Below the pieces are notes generated by a model. It worked only from the letters and a program-made list of their open reading frames with translations. It was not told the DNA's origin and made no database searches. The position numbers were made by a program, and so were the translations under genes. This document shows, piece after piece, positions 28,293-37,125 of a stretch of 64,000 bases of DNA. How positions within the stretch are numbered: position 1 is the first letter of the stretch; each line of letters starts with the position of its first letter. Source of the DNA: Planctomycetota bacterium (GTDB lineage Bacteria; Planctomycetota; UBA8742; UBA2392); contig JADZFR010000054.1 of assembly GCA_020849795.1 (NCBI GenBank), positions 62,001-126,000 of the forward strand, given 5' to 3'.

Positions 28293-29688
28293 CGTCAAAC
28301 CACGCAATGAATTCAGGCGAGCGACGCAGGTGCGCCAGGTCGCCGTCTTCAAGCATCCAAGCGTAGTCGCGGTAACCATTCTCTACTGCCGCCTTCAGGC
28401 TTTCCAGGCTGCGCGAAAGCTTCAACTGCAGGTCCTGCGCGCAAGCCAGATTATAGTAGGCGGCAGCCACGTAAGAAACCAGCGCATTGCGCGAACGGGA
28501 GTTTGTCTCGCGAATCTGCGCAAGAGCGGCCTCGATGGCCGACTGCCACTCGCGCTCGGCCCCCGCTGCATCGCCAGAGCGCAACATCAGCTGTGCAATC
28601 TCGTTCTGGGCCATCAGGTCGGCCCGGGTGGCTGTCCGCGCGTTGACGTTGGCCGGCGCGGCCTGCGCCTTCTGGGCGTGCAGGCGCAGGGCCTCAATCC
28701 GTGCGTTCAGCAGATCGTGCAAGCCGAAACGTGCCAGCGTGATCTCAAGCTCGGTCTTGATCACTTCAGGGTTGACCGCGTTGCGCAGCGCCGGCGCGGG
28801 CTCGAACTGGCTGGCATTGCGATGCGCGGCAATCAGCAACGGCGCGACCGATGACTGCGACTCGCTTTGCCCCAGCGCACGCACGGCCGTGGCCCGCAGA
28901 TCATTCACGACGGACAACGCCGCATGAAAGCGCGAACTGGAAAGCCGCCCCAGTTCGCGGCTGATCTCGTCGGTCACGGTGCCGTTGTGAAAGAACGAGA
29001 CGGCGCTGCGGATCGCGGGTTCACTTTCTGAAAGCAGGCGCCACTGGGCCGAGAACATGCGAGACGGCTCAATGCCATCGAGCAGGCGTTCTTGCACTGC
29101 GGCCAGTAACGGCTCGCGGAAGCGCTCGTCGGCATGCAGCAGGCCAAGCAGTTCACGATCCAGGCTGCCTGGGTCGCGCCTGCGCAGTTCGTCAAACTGG
29201 CCAAAGAACTTGCCCGGCTTGAGATACGCTTCGACCAGCACGCGCCCGATGTCGCGCCGCAAGCGAAAGGTTTCAAAGGCGTGCCAGGCATCCTGCTGTT
29301 CAGCGTCGAGTTCGGCTGTATCCACGGCGACAACATTCAACGGAAGAGCCAGCAGGTAATCGCGGGCGCTTTCAGATACGCGTGGGTCGTTGTCGCTGAG
29401 TGCGACTGCCGCGTGCTGAACCAGCGCAGCGTCAGAACGCGCCACAGCGGCATGGAACAACCCGGCGCGCTCAATGTTACCGGCGAACTTGAATGCGACA
29501 CGCAAGTCGCCGCCTATGTCGCCTTCCCAGCTGGCAATGCGTTCAATGGCTTCGGCCCGCTCGGTGGCGGTCGGCGCGGCAAGGCGGTCAACTTGGCGCA
29601 AGAACTCGCGGTCCTGCGCAACCAGGAACGAGGCGAACATCGCAGCGGATGCGAGGAGTGTCAGTAACTGGGGAAAGAAATATGACAT
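28246..29688 (-). CDS. Secreted HEAT/TPR-like protein, 480 aa
   Basis: Signal peptide (residues 1-24, ending FLVAQ), then the APTATERAEA segment and a long series of paired helices typical of HEAT-type repeats; the last 120 residues (AAYYNLACAQDLQLK) look like TPR motifs, where a Tyr/Asn/Ala pattern recurs. AGGAGG lies eight bases before the ATG. It is first or second in a minus-strand run (31006 to 23525) of envelope proteins. No catalytic residues are seen. Confidence 0.75.
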   Translation of the reverse strand: MSYFFPQLLTLLASAAMFASFLVAQDREFLRQVDRLAAPTATERAEAIERIASWEGDIGGDLRVAFKFAGNIERAGLFHAAVARSDAALVQHAAVALSDNDPRVSESARDYLLALPLNVVAVDTAELDAEQQDAWHAFETFRLRRDIGRVLVEAYLKPGKFFGQFDELRRRDPGSLDRELLGLLHADERFREPLLAAVQERLLDGIEPSRMFSAQWRLLSESEPAIRSAVSFFHNGTVTDEISRELGRLSSSRFHAALSVVNDLRATAVRALGQSESQSSVAPLLIAAHRNASQFEPAPALRNAVNPEVIKTELEITLARFGLHDLLNARIEALRLHAQKAQAAPANVNARTATRADLMAQNEIAQLMLRSGDAAGAEREWQSAIEAALAQIRETNSRSRNALVSYVAAAYYNLACAQDLQLKLSRSLESLKAAVENGYRDYAWMLEDGDLAHLRRSPEFIAWFDDVAPPALVDRLYGAE

Positions 29689-30100
29689 TGTGCTGCCTCC
29701 TGCGCCTCGGCTGTGCTACCGAGGAATTGCTCCCCTGCCCTAATAATGGGCTATCGCGGGGCACCATTCCAGCAAAATCCCTTTGTTAAGCGGGTTTCAG
29801 CGGATCATGGATTCGGAGACTGCTTCGTCTGGGCTGTCTTGGCTTGTGTATGATTCCCGGTCTGAGTCGGTCTGTTTCAGCCTTTTTACTGTCGTCACTT
29901 CTGAATCAGAGCATTCACACAATTCAGACGATTCCCTAAGTTATAGTGATCAAAGTACTTGCGCCGCAGGCCCCAGGGCGGCAGCGCGAATCGCCAAAGG
30001 CGCACGGAAGGCCGGGGCGCAGCGTGCCCGGACAGCGAGCGAGGTGAAGCGCCGGAGCGCCGAAACAGCTTCGGCGTTCGGTAGTTGCTGCAGGATTTCG
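29689..30100. other. Gene-free stretch, partly AT-rich
   Basis: 412 bases between two minus-strand genes. Bases about 29820-29960 are markedly lower in GC than the flanks and contain a TATAAC-like hexamer on the minus strand but no good -35. Short weak hairpins occur near 30060. A plus-strand frame from 29783 runs on antisense to the next gene and is not called. It may hold the promoter of the 480-aa gene or a small RNA. Confidence 0.4.
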
Positions 30101-31006
30101 TTACTTCATGGCGTCGAGGGCCGACGCGACCAGCGTGTGGTCCTGCACGCTTGCGCGCACCAGCACACGGTTCGTGCCAAGCGCAATCGCTTTGACAGCC
30201 GGCCGCGAGGTCTCGCGCACGCGGTACTTGCCCTCGACTTCGTAAATGTCGGTCGCCCCGGCCTCAAAAAGTTCGGTCAAAATCGTGACCGCCTGCGCCG
30301 GCTGGATTGTACCGGTAAGCGTGTACGTCTTGACGACATCGCTGTCCGATTCGCCGCGCGGCTGGTCAATCGCACTGATGACGTTGACCAGCTTGCGCAC
30401 CTGGTCGATCGGGCCGGTCATGATGATCTGGTTGCCTTCCATGCCGACGTGCATGGTGCCCCGCGTAACCGTTGTCTGCACCGCCTGCTGAACAACGTGC
30501 GGTCCCGCGAACTTTGTGGCGTAGGTTACGGTCGCCCATTCGCCGGCGGGCACGGTTGCCAGCGCCGGCAGCGTGATGTGCGGTGCGAATCCGGTTGCCT
30601 CGTCAAAGGTGGCAAGTGTTCCCCTGGTGCCGCTCATGCCGACCACGGCAAGGCGGCTTGACGCAAACAGCTCGTTGCTGAATGCCAGCAACTCTTCGTT
30701 CGGGATAACCATGCCGCTTTCGGGGGCGACCCATGGCACGGTGCCGCGTGCCATCGCAGAGGCGCCGGCACTGAACGAGATTCGCTTGCCGAGCGCCGAA
30801 GAGAGCCCGCCCACGAGATCCTCAACTTTCACATTGCCGCGGCCCACAACTTTCCATGCCGACTTGCCGTTCTGTTCCACAACGTCAAAGGGCAGGAAGC
30901 TGCGCCCGCCGCCGAAGGGCAGGCGAACCGGCTTTTCTTCTTCTTGTGCTGTCGCAAGCGTAAGCGCAAGCAAGATCAGCAAAGCGGCGGCAAGTGCACG
31001 GGTCAT
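30101..31006 (-). CDS. Secreted protein with secretin-type N domains
   Basis: 301 residues with a signal peptide (1-20, ending LATAQ). Residues about 55-80 (VKVEDLVGGLSSALGKRISF) read as a secretin/TonB short N-terminal (N0/STN) fold; about 205-265 (QVRKLVNVISAIDQP, PAQAVTILTELFEAG) match an N1/NolW-like module that normally stacks in the ring below a secretin channel. There is no secretin pore domain, so it is either a periplasmic ring or adaptor protein, or binds a partner channel made elsewhere. AGGAG lies seven bases before the ATG. It diverges from the 31168 gene with 161 bases between. Confidence 0.72.
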   Translation of the reverse strand: MTRALAAALLILLALTLATAQEEEKPVRLPFGGGRSFLPFDVVEQNGKSAWKVVGRGNVKVEDLVGGLSSALGKRISFSAGASAMARGTVPWVAPESGMVIPNEELLAFSNELFASSRLAVVGMSGTRGTLATFDEATGFAPHITLPALATVPAGEWATVTYATKFAGPHVVQQAVQTTVTRGTMHVGMEGNQIIMTGPIDQVRKLVNVISAIDQPRGESDSDVVKTYTLTGTIQPAQAVTILTELFEAGATDIYEVEGKYRVRETSRPAVKAIALGTNRVLVRASVQDHTLVASALDAMK

Positions 31007-31167
31007 GGCAGTCTCCTGAGGGGCGCCCTGTTGGTACGACCCGCAGCCCGGCTGCGTTGGCTGAAACGCGCGGTGATGAACTTTTCATTCGGTTGCGCGT
31101 TTGCATGGGTGCCAGGGCAAGACACTTCCCATCCCGGGGACGGCGTCCGAGGCCACAAGGACATGCC

Positions 31168-32841
31168 ATGGCAGGCCAAGCCGGGCTCACAGAGCCCCAG
31201 TCAAGCTACATCGACAGTCCCGGACTGCCCGCCGAGGCAGAAGCTATGCAGGCTGTGCACAGCGTGCCGTGGGTCGGCATTGCTTTCGCGGTGCACGTGT
31301 TGTTGCTGATCGTGGCGTGGTTCATTTTGCCGCCCGCGATCAGGGTGGCCGAAAAGCAGATCATCAGCGTGTCGCGCGAGGCTATCTCTGACCCGCCGCC
31401 CCCGCTGCAGGAGCCGCCCAAGGACAGTGAGTTCCCGCGCGAAGACATCGTCAACGAAAAGCCTACTGACGATGAGCGCCTGCCGACGGACGATCAGAAG
31501 TCCAATGAAGATCCGGACAACAGCCCTGAGCGGGACCTGGCCAAGAACCCGAATGAGGTACCCAGTGACGCCGAGTCACCGCACCCGAACAAGAAGGCGG
31601 CCAACTCGTCGATCGGGCTCGGGGGACCGATCGGCGGCGGCGGCGGTCACGGCGGGAAAGGCGGCTTGTTTCCGGGTCGTGGTGGCCCCGGCGGGGGCCC
31701 GCCCAAGCTCGACCCGCAGCCAACCGCGGCATTGGAGTGGCTGGCGGATCACCAGAACGCCGAAGGCTACTGGAGCGCCACGACGTTTGACACCGACAGC
31801 AAACGCGAAAATGCAAAGCGCACCTACAACTGCGAGTTCGTACGCCCCGGCGAGCGCGAGGGCGACAAAGGCTGGGAGCACACGGTCGATGTCGGCTTGA
31901 CCGGGCTTTCGCTGCTGGCATTCACCACGTCAGGTTTCGATCACAAGACCGGCCAGTTTCGCGAGAATGTGCGGCGGGCAATCCTGTACCTGCGAAAGGT
32001 GCAGGCCAACGATGGCTGTTTCGGCCCCAAAGAAGACGATCACTTCGTTTACAACCACGCGATCTGCACGATGGCGCTGGCAGAAGTGTACGGCTTGTCG
32101 CTCGACAACCTGCTGCGCCCGATCGTTGAGAAGGCCGTAGACTTCATGATTCGCGCCCAGAACCCGGGCATGGGCTGGCGCTATGACATCGCCAGGGGCA
32201 CCAACGACAGCTCGGTCACAGGTTGGATGGTTTTGGCGCTGCACACTTGCGAATACGTCGGCATCCACTTCGACAAGACCAAAGTCTACGAGGGCGCTGC
32301 CAACTGGTTTGACATGGTCACAGTAGACGTGAACGGGTACCCGCGCTGCGGTTATGACAGCCCGGGCAGCCCGTGCTCACGGCTGCGCAGTGCAGCCGAC
32401 ACTTACGAGCAAGTGCCGAGCATGGACGCGATCTACATCATGAGCATGGTGTTCATGGGCAAGTCCGAGGTGGGGGACAGCAAGGTCCGCGCCTTGGCTC
32501 GCGGCTGCGTCGAGAAGGAGTTTCTGCCGCAATGGAAACTGGAGAAGCTGGACCTGTACTACTGGTACTACGCCAGCCTTGCGCTGTACCAGGTGGGGGG
32601 CAGTGCGTGGGAGCAGTGGAACACTCAGGTCAAGAAGGTCCTGATGGACCACCAGCGCGGGTGGCATGCATTAGACGTCAAGGCTGGCCTGACCAGCAAG
32701 GAAAGGCTGGATGAGCATGGCAGCTGGGATGCCGTGGATGCGTGGAGCGCATGCGGGGGGCGGGTCTACAGCACCGCGATGGGCGTGATGATTCTTGAGT
32801 CCGTGAAACGCTACGAAAAGCTGCACGGCAACGGCAAGTGA
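31168..32841 (+). CDS. TonB-like N-terminus fused to squalene-cyclase/prenyltransferase-type toroid
   Basis: 557 residues. Residues about 32-52 form one membrane helix; then comes a Pro/Glu-rich stretch (DPPPPLQEPPKD), as in TonB, followed by acidic and Gly-rich linkers (about 75-180). The rest (about 190-545) is an alpha/alpha toroid with repeated QNAEGYW, GWRY and similar aromatic-turn motifs as in squalene-hopene cyclase and prenyltransferase beta repeats, but the DxDD acid motif of true cyclases was not found. Such proteins are frequent in planctomycetes. The ATG at 31168 has AAGGA seven bases upstream; an ORF start 58 codons earlier is not supported. Confidence 0.75.
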   Translation: MAGQAGLTEPQSSYIDSPGLPAEAEAMQAVHSVPWVGIAFAVHVLLLIVAWFILPPAIRVAEKQIISVSREAISDPPPPLQEPPKDSEFPREDIVNEKPTDDERLPTDDQKSNEDPDNSPERDLAKNPNEVPSDAESPHPNKKAANSSIGLGGPIGGGGGHGGKGGLFPGRGGPGGGPPKLDPQPTAALEWLADHQNAEGYWSATTFDTDSKRENAKRTYNCEFVRPGEREGDKGWEHTVDVGLTGLSLLAFTTSGFDHKTGQFRENVRRAILYLRKVQANDGCFGPKEDDHFVYNHAICTMALAEVYGLSLDNLLRPIVEKAVDFMIRAQNPGMGWRYDIARGTNDSSVTGWMVLALHTCEYVGIHFDKTKVYEGAANWFDMVTVDVNGYPRCGYDSPGSPCSRLRSAADTYEQVPSMDAIYIMSMVFMGKSEVGDSKVRALARGCVEKEFLPQWKLEKLDLYYWYYASLALYQVGGSAWEQWNTQVKKVLMDHQRGWHALDVKAGLTSKERLDEHGSWDAVDAWSACGGRVYSTAMGVMILESVKRYEKLHGNGK

Positions 32842-32862
32842 CACAAGCGCTGGGCTCAGGTT

Positions 32863-32895
32863 CGGGGTCGGCAACTGCCGGCCCCGGCCTGATTT
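32863..32895 (+). terminator. Probable intrinsic terminator
   Basis: A 10-bp stem with one G-T pair (32863-32872 with 32877-32886, loop AACT) is followed by GATTT. It lies just after the toroid protein stop codon. Confidence 0.55.
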
Positions 32896-33010
32896 GCAAT
32901 CAAGGACGCCGATTCTGAAACAAGAAGCACGGGCTGCGCGTTTGATTCAAGTACACGATTGGCGCGCGCCGGCTTTGCCCGCTATACTGTGCACACTCGC
33001 GGAGCTAACA

Positions 33011-33610
33011 GTGGACGCAGAAAAGTTCACACTTGAGACCCTGATCAGCAGCATGAAAGACCTGCGTCGCATGCAGCTCAGCGACCAGGTCAAGCAGGCG
33101 CTCGACAGCGCCAAGCTGGGTGTTGACCAAGCCAGCCTGAACGACCTGATCAAGGAAATTGAGTCCGATATCGAAGAGCACATTGAACGCCTTGAGCGCA
33201 TGCACGCCGTAATGACCGAAGACGAGCGCGCCCACCCCGAGTTGCTGGACGAGATCCGGCGTCGCGAAGTCGCCTTCAAATCCGGCAGCGACCTCGAAGA
33301 AGTGGACAGCCTGTGCGAAGCGTTTTCTCGGGCGCGCGAGATTCTTGCCGGCTTGAAGCAGAAGGGCGACGGGGTTATCGACGTCAAGCTGCTGTTCAGC
33401 AATCTGCCGGGCCTTAGCGGTCTGCCGATGGACGGCGAGGGCGCCAGCCAGTTGTTGCGGGGCATTCTGGACGGCACCTACCGCCCGCCACAGCCAGAGG
33501 CAGCCGACGTGATGGTCCGCGCCGAGAGTGCCGAGGATCTGGAAGCGCAGTTTGACTTCTCGCGGACATCGGCGCCGAAGAACCGGCTGCCCAAAGACTG
33601 GAAACCCTAG
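33011..33610 (+). CDS. Stand-alone SRP54 M-domain-like protein
   Basis: 199 residues. After the start it reads EKFTLETLISSMKDLRRM, matching the start of an Ffh M domain (this organism's Ffh: EFTLEDFLSQIKAIRKM). Residues 68-120 continue in the same order: MTEDER...PE, a basic RRR (83-85), SGS (91-93), EEV (96-98), and AREILAGLKQKG, against MTPKER...PE, SRKRR, GAG, EEV and GLKNQG in Ffh. The NG GTPase domain is missing. The C-terminal 75 residues are unlike Ffh. The GTG start with GGAG six bases upstream was chosen. It directly precedes rpsP, the place ffh usually holds. It may bind the SRP RNA without GTPase function (inference). Confidence 0.72.
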   Translation: MDAEKFTLETLISSMKDLRRMQLSDQVKQALDSAKLGVDQASLNDLIKEIESDIEEHIERLERMHAVMTEDERAHPELLDEIRRREVAFKSGSDLEEVDSLCEAFSRAREILAGLKQKGDGVIDVKLLFSNLPGLSGLPMDGEGASQLLRGILDGTYRPPQPEAADVMVRAESAEDLEAQFDFSRTSAPKNRLPKDWKP

Positions 33611-33787
33611 TCTTCCCGTGCTCGGGCCGTAACTGTCGCGGGGGCACGTTGGTCAAAGCCGAGCTCGAAATGCCCGCGACTGTGCCGCGTACCAGCCCCA
33701 ACCGCCCCTTGCGAATCAAACCCTCTGCCGCTACCCTTTCGCGCCCTGTACGGCTTGGTTGCCGTGCAGATGTCGGAGGCTTTGGGC

Positions 33788-34078
33788 ATGGTCAAAATTC
33801 GTCTGTCCCGCACGGGGCGCAAACACTACCACACGTTCCGGATCATCGCGGCGGAGTCGAAGAGCCCGCGCGATGGTCGTTTCATCGAGATCCTGGGCAG
33901 CTACAACCCCAATCTCAAGACCGACGCCGAAAAGGTGATCCTCAAGAAGGACCGCCTCGAGTTCTGGCTGGGCAAGGGCGCGCAGCCCTCAGACACAGTC
34001 TGGACGCTGCTTCGCAAGCAGGGCATCAACAAGCTGACCACCAAGGGTCTGCGCAAGCAGGCCGGCGCGTCGGCGTGA
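33788..34078 (+). CDS. rpsP: Ribosomal protein bS16
   Basis: Small-subunit protein that helps fold the 5' domain of 16S rRNA. The start MVKIRLSRTGRK, FRIIAAES and RDGRFIEILGSYNP are diagnostic. At 96 residues the C-terminus is basic, as usual. ATG 33788 has GGAGG eight bases upstream; an in-frame ATG 11 codons earlier is rejected. In most bacteria rpsP is followed by rimM, trmD and rplS; here a lipoprotein gene follows instead, so the operon has been broken up. Confidence 0.95.
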   Translation: MVKIRLSRTGRKHYHTFRIIAAESKSPRDGRFIEILGSYNPNLKTDAEKVILKKDRLEFWLGKGAQPSDTVWTLLRKQGINKLTTKGLRKQAGASA

Positions 34079-34152
34079 TCGCCTTGCAGCAACAGGCGGC
34101 GGGTGGCAGGAACCGGGCGGGGATTTTCTCGCCGGCCCTTGCCGCCTGCCGC

Positions 34153-35091
34153 TTGTCAGTTTCACGGCGTTTGTTTGCGATGATGTTGACCGGGCTGATC
34201 GTGCTTGGCGGGTGCATTCAGCCGCCGACACGAAACCAGCCTGAAGACCAGCGCATCGGCCAGAGCACCGAACAGTTGCAGCCAGCACCCCGCGGTCCCG
34301 TAGACCCAGCCCAATCAGGCCCGGAAGACCCCAAGGCGCCGCCATTGGAGCATGACGTGAAAATGCTTTCGTCGGACTTGCCGTTGCAGCGGGTACAGGC
34401 TGACAATCGCCTGCGCGCGGCGGGTGCGGCGGGTGTGCTGGCGGCGGCCCGGTTTCTTGCAGACGCCGGCGCTGCGCCAGGCGCGATGATCGAGGCGTTG
34501 CGCTTTCTTGAGGATGTGGACATCCAGGGACTGGATGTTGCCACCCGTGAGGAAGTGCGTCGTTTGCTGGCAGGCGCGTTGGGCCACAAGGAAGGCCGGG
34601 TGCGCAGCCATGCCGCGCGCAGCCTGCAGGTGCATGGCCCCGGCTCGCAGCGCACAGCGTTTCTTCAGGCGATTGGCGACGCGGAGCGTCGCGTGCGCTG
34701 GGCGGTAGTGCGGCGCTTTGGCGACAACCCGGCCGAGTTGGATGCGACGCAACGAGAGGTACTGATCAGCTTCCTGCAGGTACGAACGCGTGACCGATTC
34801 GACCAGGCTGACGTCAACAAGGACCTTCAGGTCACCCGCGGCGAGTTCATCGGCAGCGATGAGCAGTTTCAGAAGCTTGATTCAGACGGCGATGGGCGCA
34901 TTTCATTGGAAGAATGGACGGCGCCGGCGCCGGCACCTGTGCGCGCCGACGTGTGCGAATTGCTGATGCGGCTTCACGCAAAACTGACGCCGGGGCTTGA
35001 GCCGATCGGGTATAACCCATACGCTCCCGCCGCCGACCAGCAGGGTGCGGTAGATCGCTGGAGCGACTGGAGCAAGGCACTACCGAAGTAG
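34153..35091 (+). CDS. EF-hand lipoprotein with HEAT-like repeats
   Basis: An exported lipoprotein with lipobox VLGGC. Middle part: HEAT-like helices (ALGHKEGRVRSHAARSL, GDAERRVRWAVVRRFGD). Then two EF-hand loops: DQADVNKDLQVTRGEF and DSDGDGRISLEEW, the second a complete calcium-binding loop. The start is uncertain: TTG at 34153 gives a good SRR-LFAMMLTGLIV signal but has no Shine-Dalgarno; ATG 34180 leaves no basic region; GTG 34075 overlaps the rpsP stop by four bases. Calcium binding is known for this loop type; the partner is not. Could be a surface adhesion or structural protein. Confidence 0.7.
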   Translation: MSVSRRLFAMMLTGLIVLGGCIQPPTRNQPEDQRIGQSTEQLQPAPRGPVDPAQSGPEDPKAPPLEHDVKMLSSDLPLQRVQADNRLRAAGAAGVLAAARFLADAGAAPGAMIEALRFLEDVDIQGLDVATREEVRRLLAGALGHKEGRVRSHAARSLQVHGPGSQRTAFLQAIGDAERRVRWAVVRRFGDNPAELDATQREVLISFLQVRTRDRFDQADVNKDLQVTRGEFIGSDEQFQKLDSDGDGRISLEEWTAPAPAPVRADVCELLMRLHAKLTPGLEPIGYNPYAPAADQQGAVDRWSDWSKALPK

Positions 35092-35113
35092 GCCAGAAGC
35101 AATCCCAAGGAAC

Positions 35114-35938
35114 ATGATGCCCACACTCAGAGATTATCAGGCCAAGGCAAAGAAGTTGTTCGTGCGCTGGAAGAAAGACTACGCCAAGGTCTTTGAAAAA
35201 GACCGCCGCAGCCCGGCGTCACACCTGTGCTTCACCATCCTGCTGCGCAACAACAGCGTCACCAACGCCACCAAGGCCGAAGCGGCCCTGCGCGCGCGTT
35301 TCATTGACTGGAACGAGATTCGCGTCAGCCCGGTGGCCGAAGTCGTCGAGGTGCTGGAGGAGGCGGGCACGCCGCACGCCGAGCAGAAAGCCTACGCGCT
35401 GCGCCGCTTTTTGCGTGACGTGTTCAGCAAGTTCACCAAGACCAACCTGTACTTTGACCTGATGGACATTCCTGAGGTCATTCCGGAGCCGATCCCCGGT
35501 GAGAAGGTCGAAGCCATCGCAGGCGGCGGCGGCGACGACGACGACGATGAAGACGACGGCATGGTCACCCGCGAGTCTGGCCTGCCGCCGCATCCGGTGG
35601 TGCCGGGCTATGTGGACATGCACAAGATTCTCGACCAACCTGTGCCGCTTGACCCCAAGCTGATCACAGAAAAGAACGGCGTTCACATTTGCAGCGTGTG
35701 CTGGGACGACGCGGAACGCGGCCCCTTTGCCGTGGTGTGGCGGGTCGCGGTGGCCGAGGGCTTCATTGATCCCGAGTATGAAGGCACCGAAGCGCTGTCC
35801 CGCATGCGCCAGATTCTGCCCGACAAAGAGCGCGACTGGTTTGCCTTCTATTGCATGTTGTACGCCGAGGCCAACTGGCCGAAAGTAAGCAAAGCCGCAG
35901 ACAAATTGCGCGAGAAGTTCGTGAAGGCCAAGGCCTGA
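35114..35938 (+). CDS. Putative HhH-GPD-like protein with acidic insert
   Basis: 274 residues, cytoplasmic. The first 110 residues (SHLCFTILLRNNSVTNATKAEAALR, then HAEQKAYALRRFL) resemble the N-terminal helical layout of endonuclease III-type HhH-GPD glycosylases ('LIAVILSAQTTD', 'YRNKAKRLK'), but the HhH and catalytic Lys/Asp motifs are not recognised. A run of Asp residues (about 138-147) forms a disordered acidic linker. The C-terminal part has ICSVCWDD with two close cysteines. So it may be a diverged or inactive DNA-repair fold, or only a chance resemblance. Two ATGs (35114, 35117) share one AAGGA; the second has better spacing. Confidence 0.5.
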   Translation: MMPTLRDYQAKAKKLFVRWKKDYAKVFEKDRRSPASHLCFTILLRNNSVTNATKAEAALRARFIDWNEIRVSPVAEVVEVLEEAGTPHAEQKAYALRRFLRDVFSKFTKTNLYFDLMDIPEVIPEPIPGEKVEAIAGGGGDDDDDEDDGMVTRESGLPPHPVVPGYVDMHKILDQPVPLDPKLITEKNGVHICSVCWDDAERGPFAVVWRVAVAEGFIDPEYEGTEALSRMRQILPDKERDWFAFYCMLYAEANWPKVSKAADKLREKFVKAKA

Positions 35939-35959
35939 TGATTCGAACGCTTGCCCGAG

Positions 35960-35990
35960 CCCCCGGCTGCGACGCCGGGGGTGTTTGTTT
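35960..35990 (+). terminator. Intrinsic terminator
   Basis: An 8-bp perfect GC stem (35960-35967 with 35974-35981) with loop TGCGAC is followed by TGTTTGTTT. It closes the rpsP-to-HhH-like run. Confidence 0.75.
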
Positions 35991-36157
35991 CCGCCGCCAA
36001 GGCGCACACAACACAGACGTGACGCTGGACTGCTATTGCCCTGCTGGTCTGAAACATCCAAGGGTTGTAGGTGGCCCAGGAAGTCAGGCATCAGGCCACG
36101 CGCACGTCTGGCGGCATCGCCTTGCAACAAGGCCGGCCAGCAGATAGAAACCGGCCC

Positions 36158-37087
<930 letters not shown>

Positions 37088-37125
37088 CCCGGATCGTGCA
37101 TTCCGCAGTTGAACAGGCCAGAAGA

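Noticed and set aside
29783..30661. 292-codon plus-strand frame through an intergenic stretch
   Set aside because: Runs antisense to the secretin-N-domain protein; low-complexity start, no Shine-Dalgarno.
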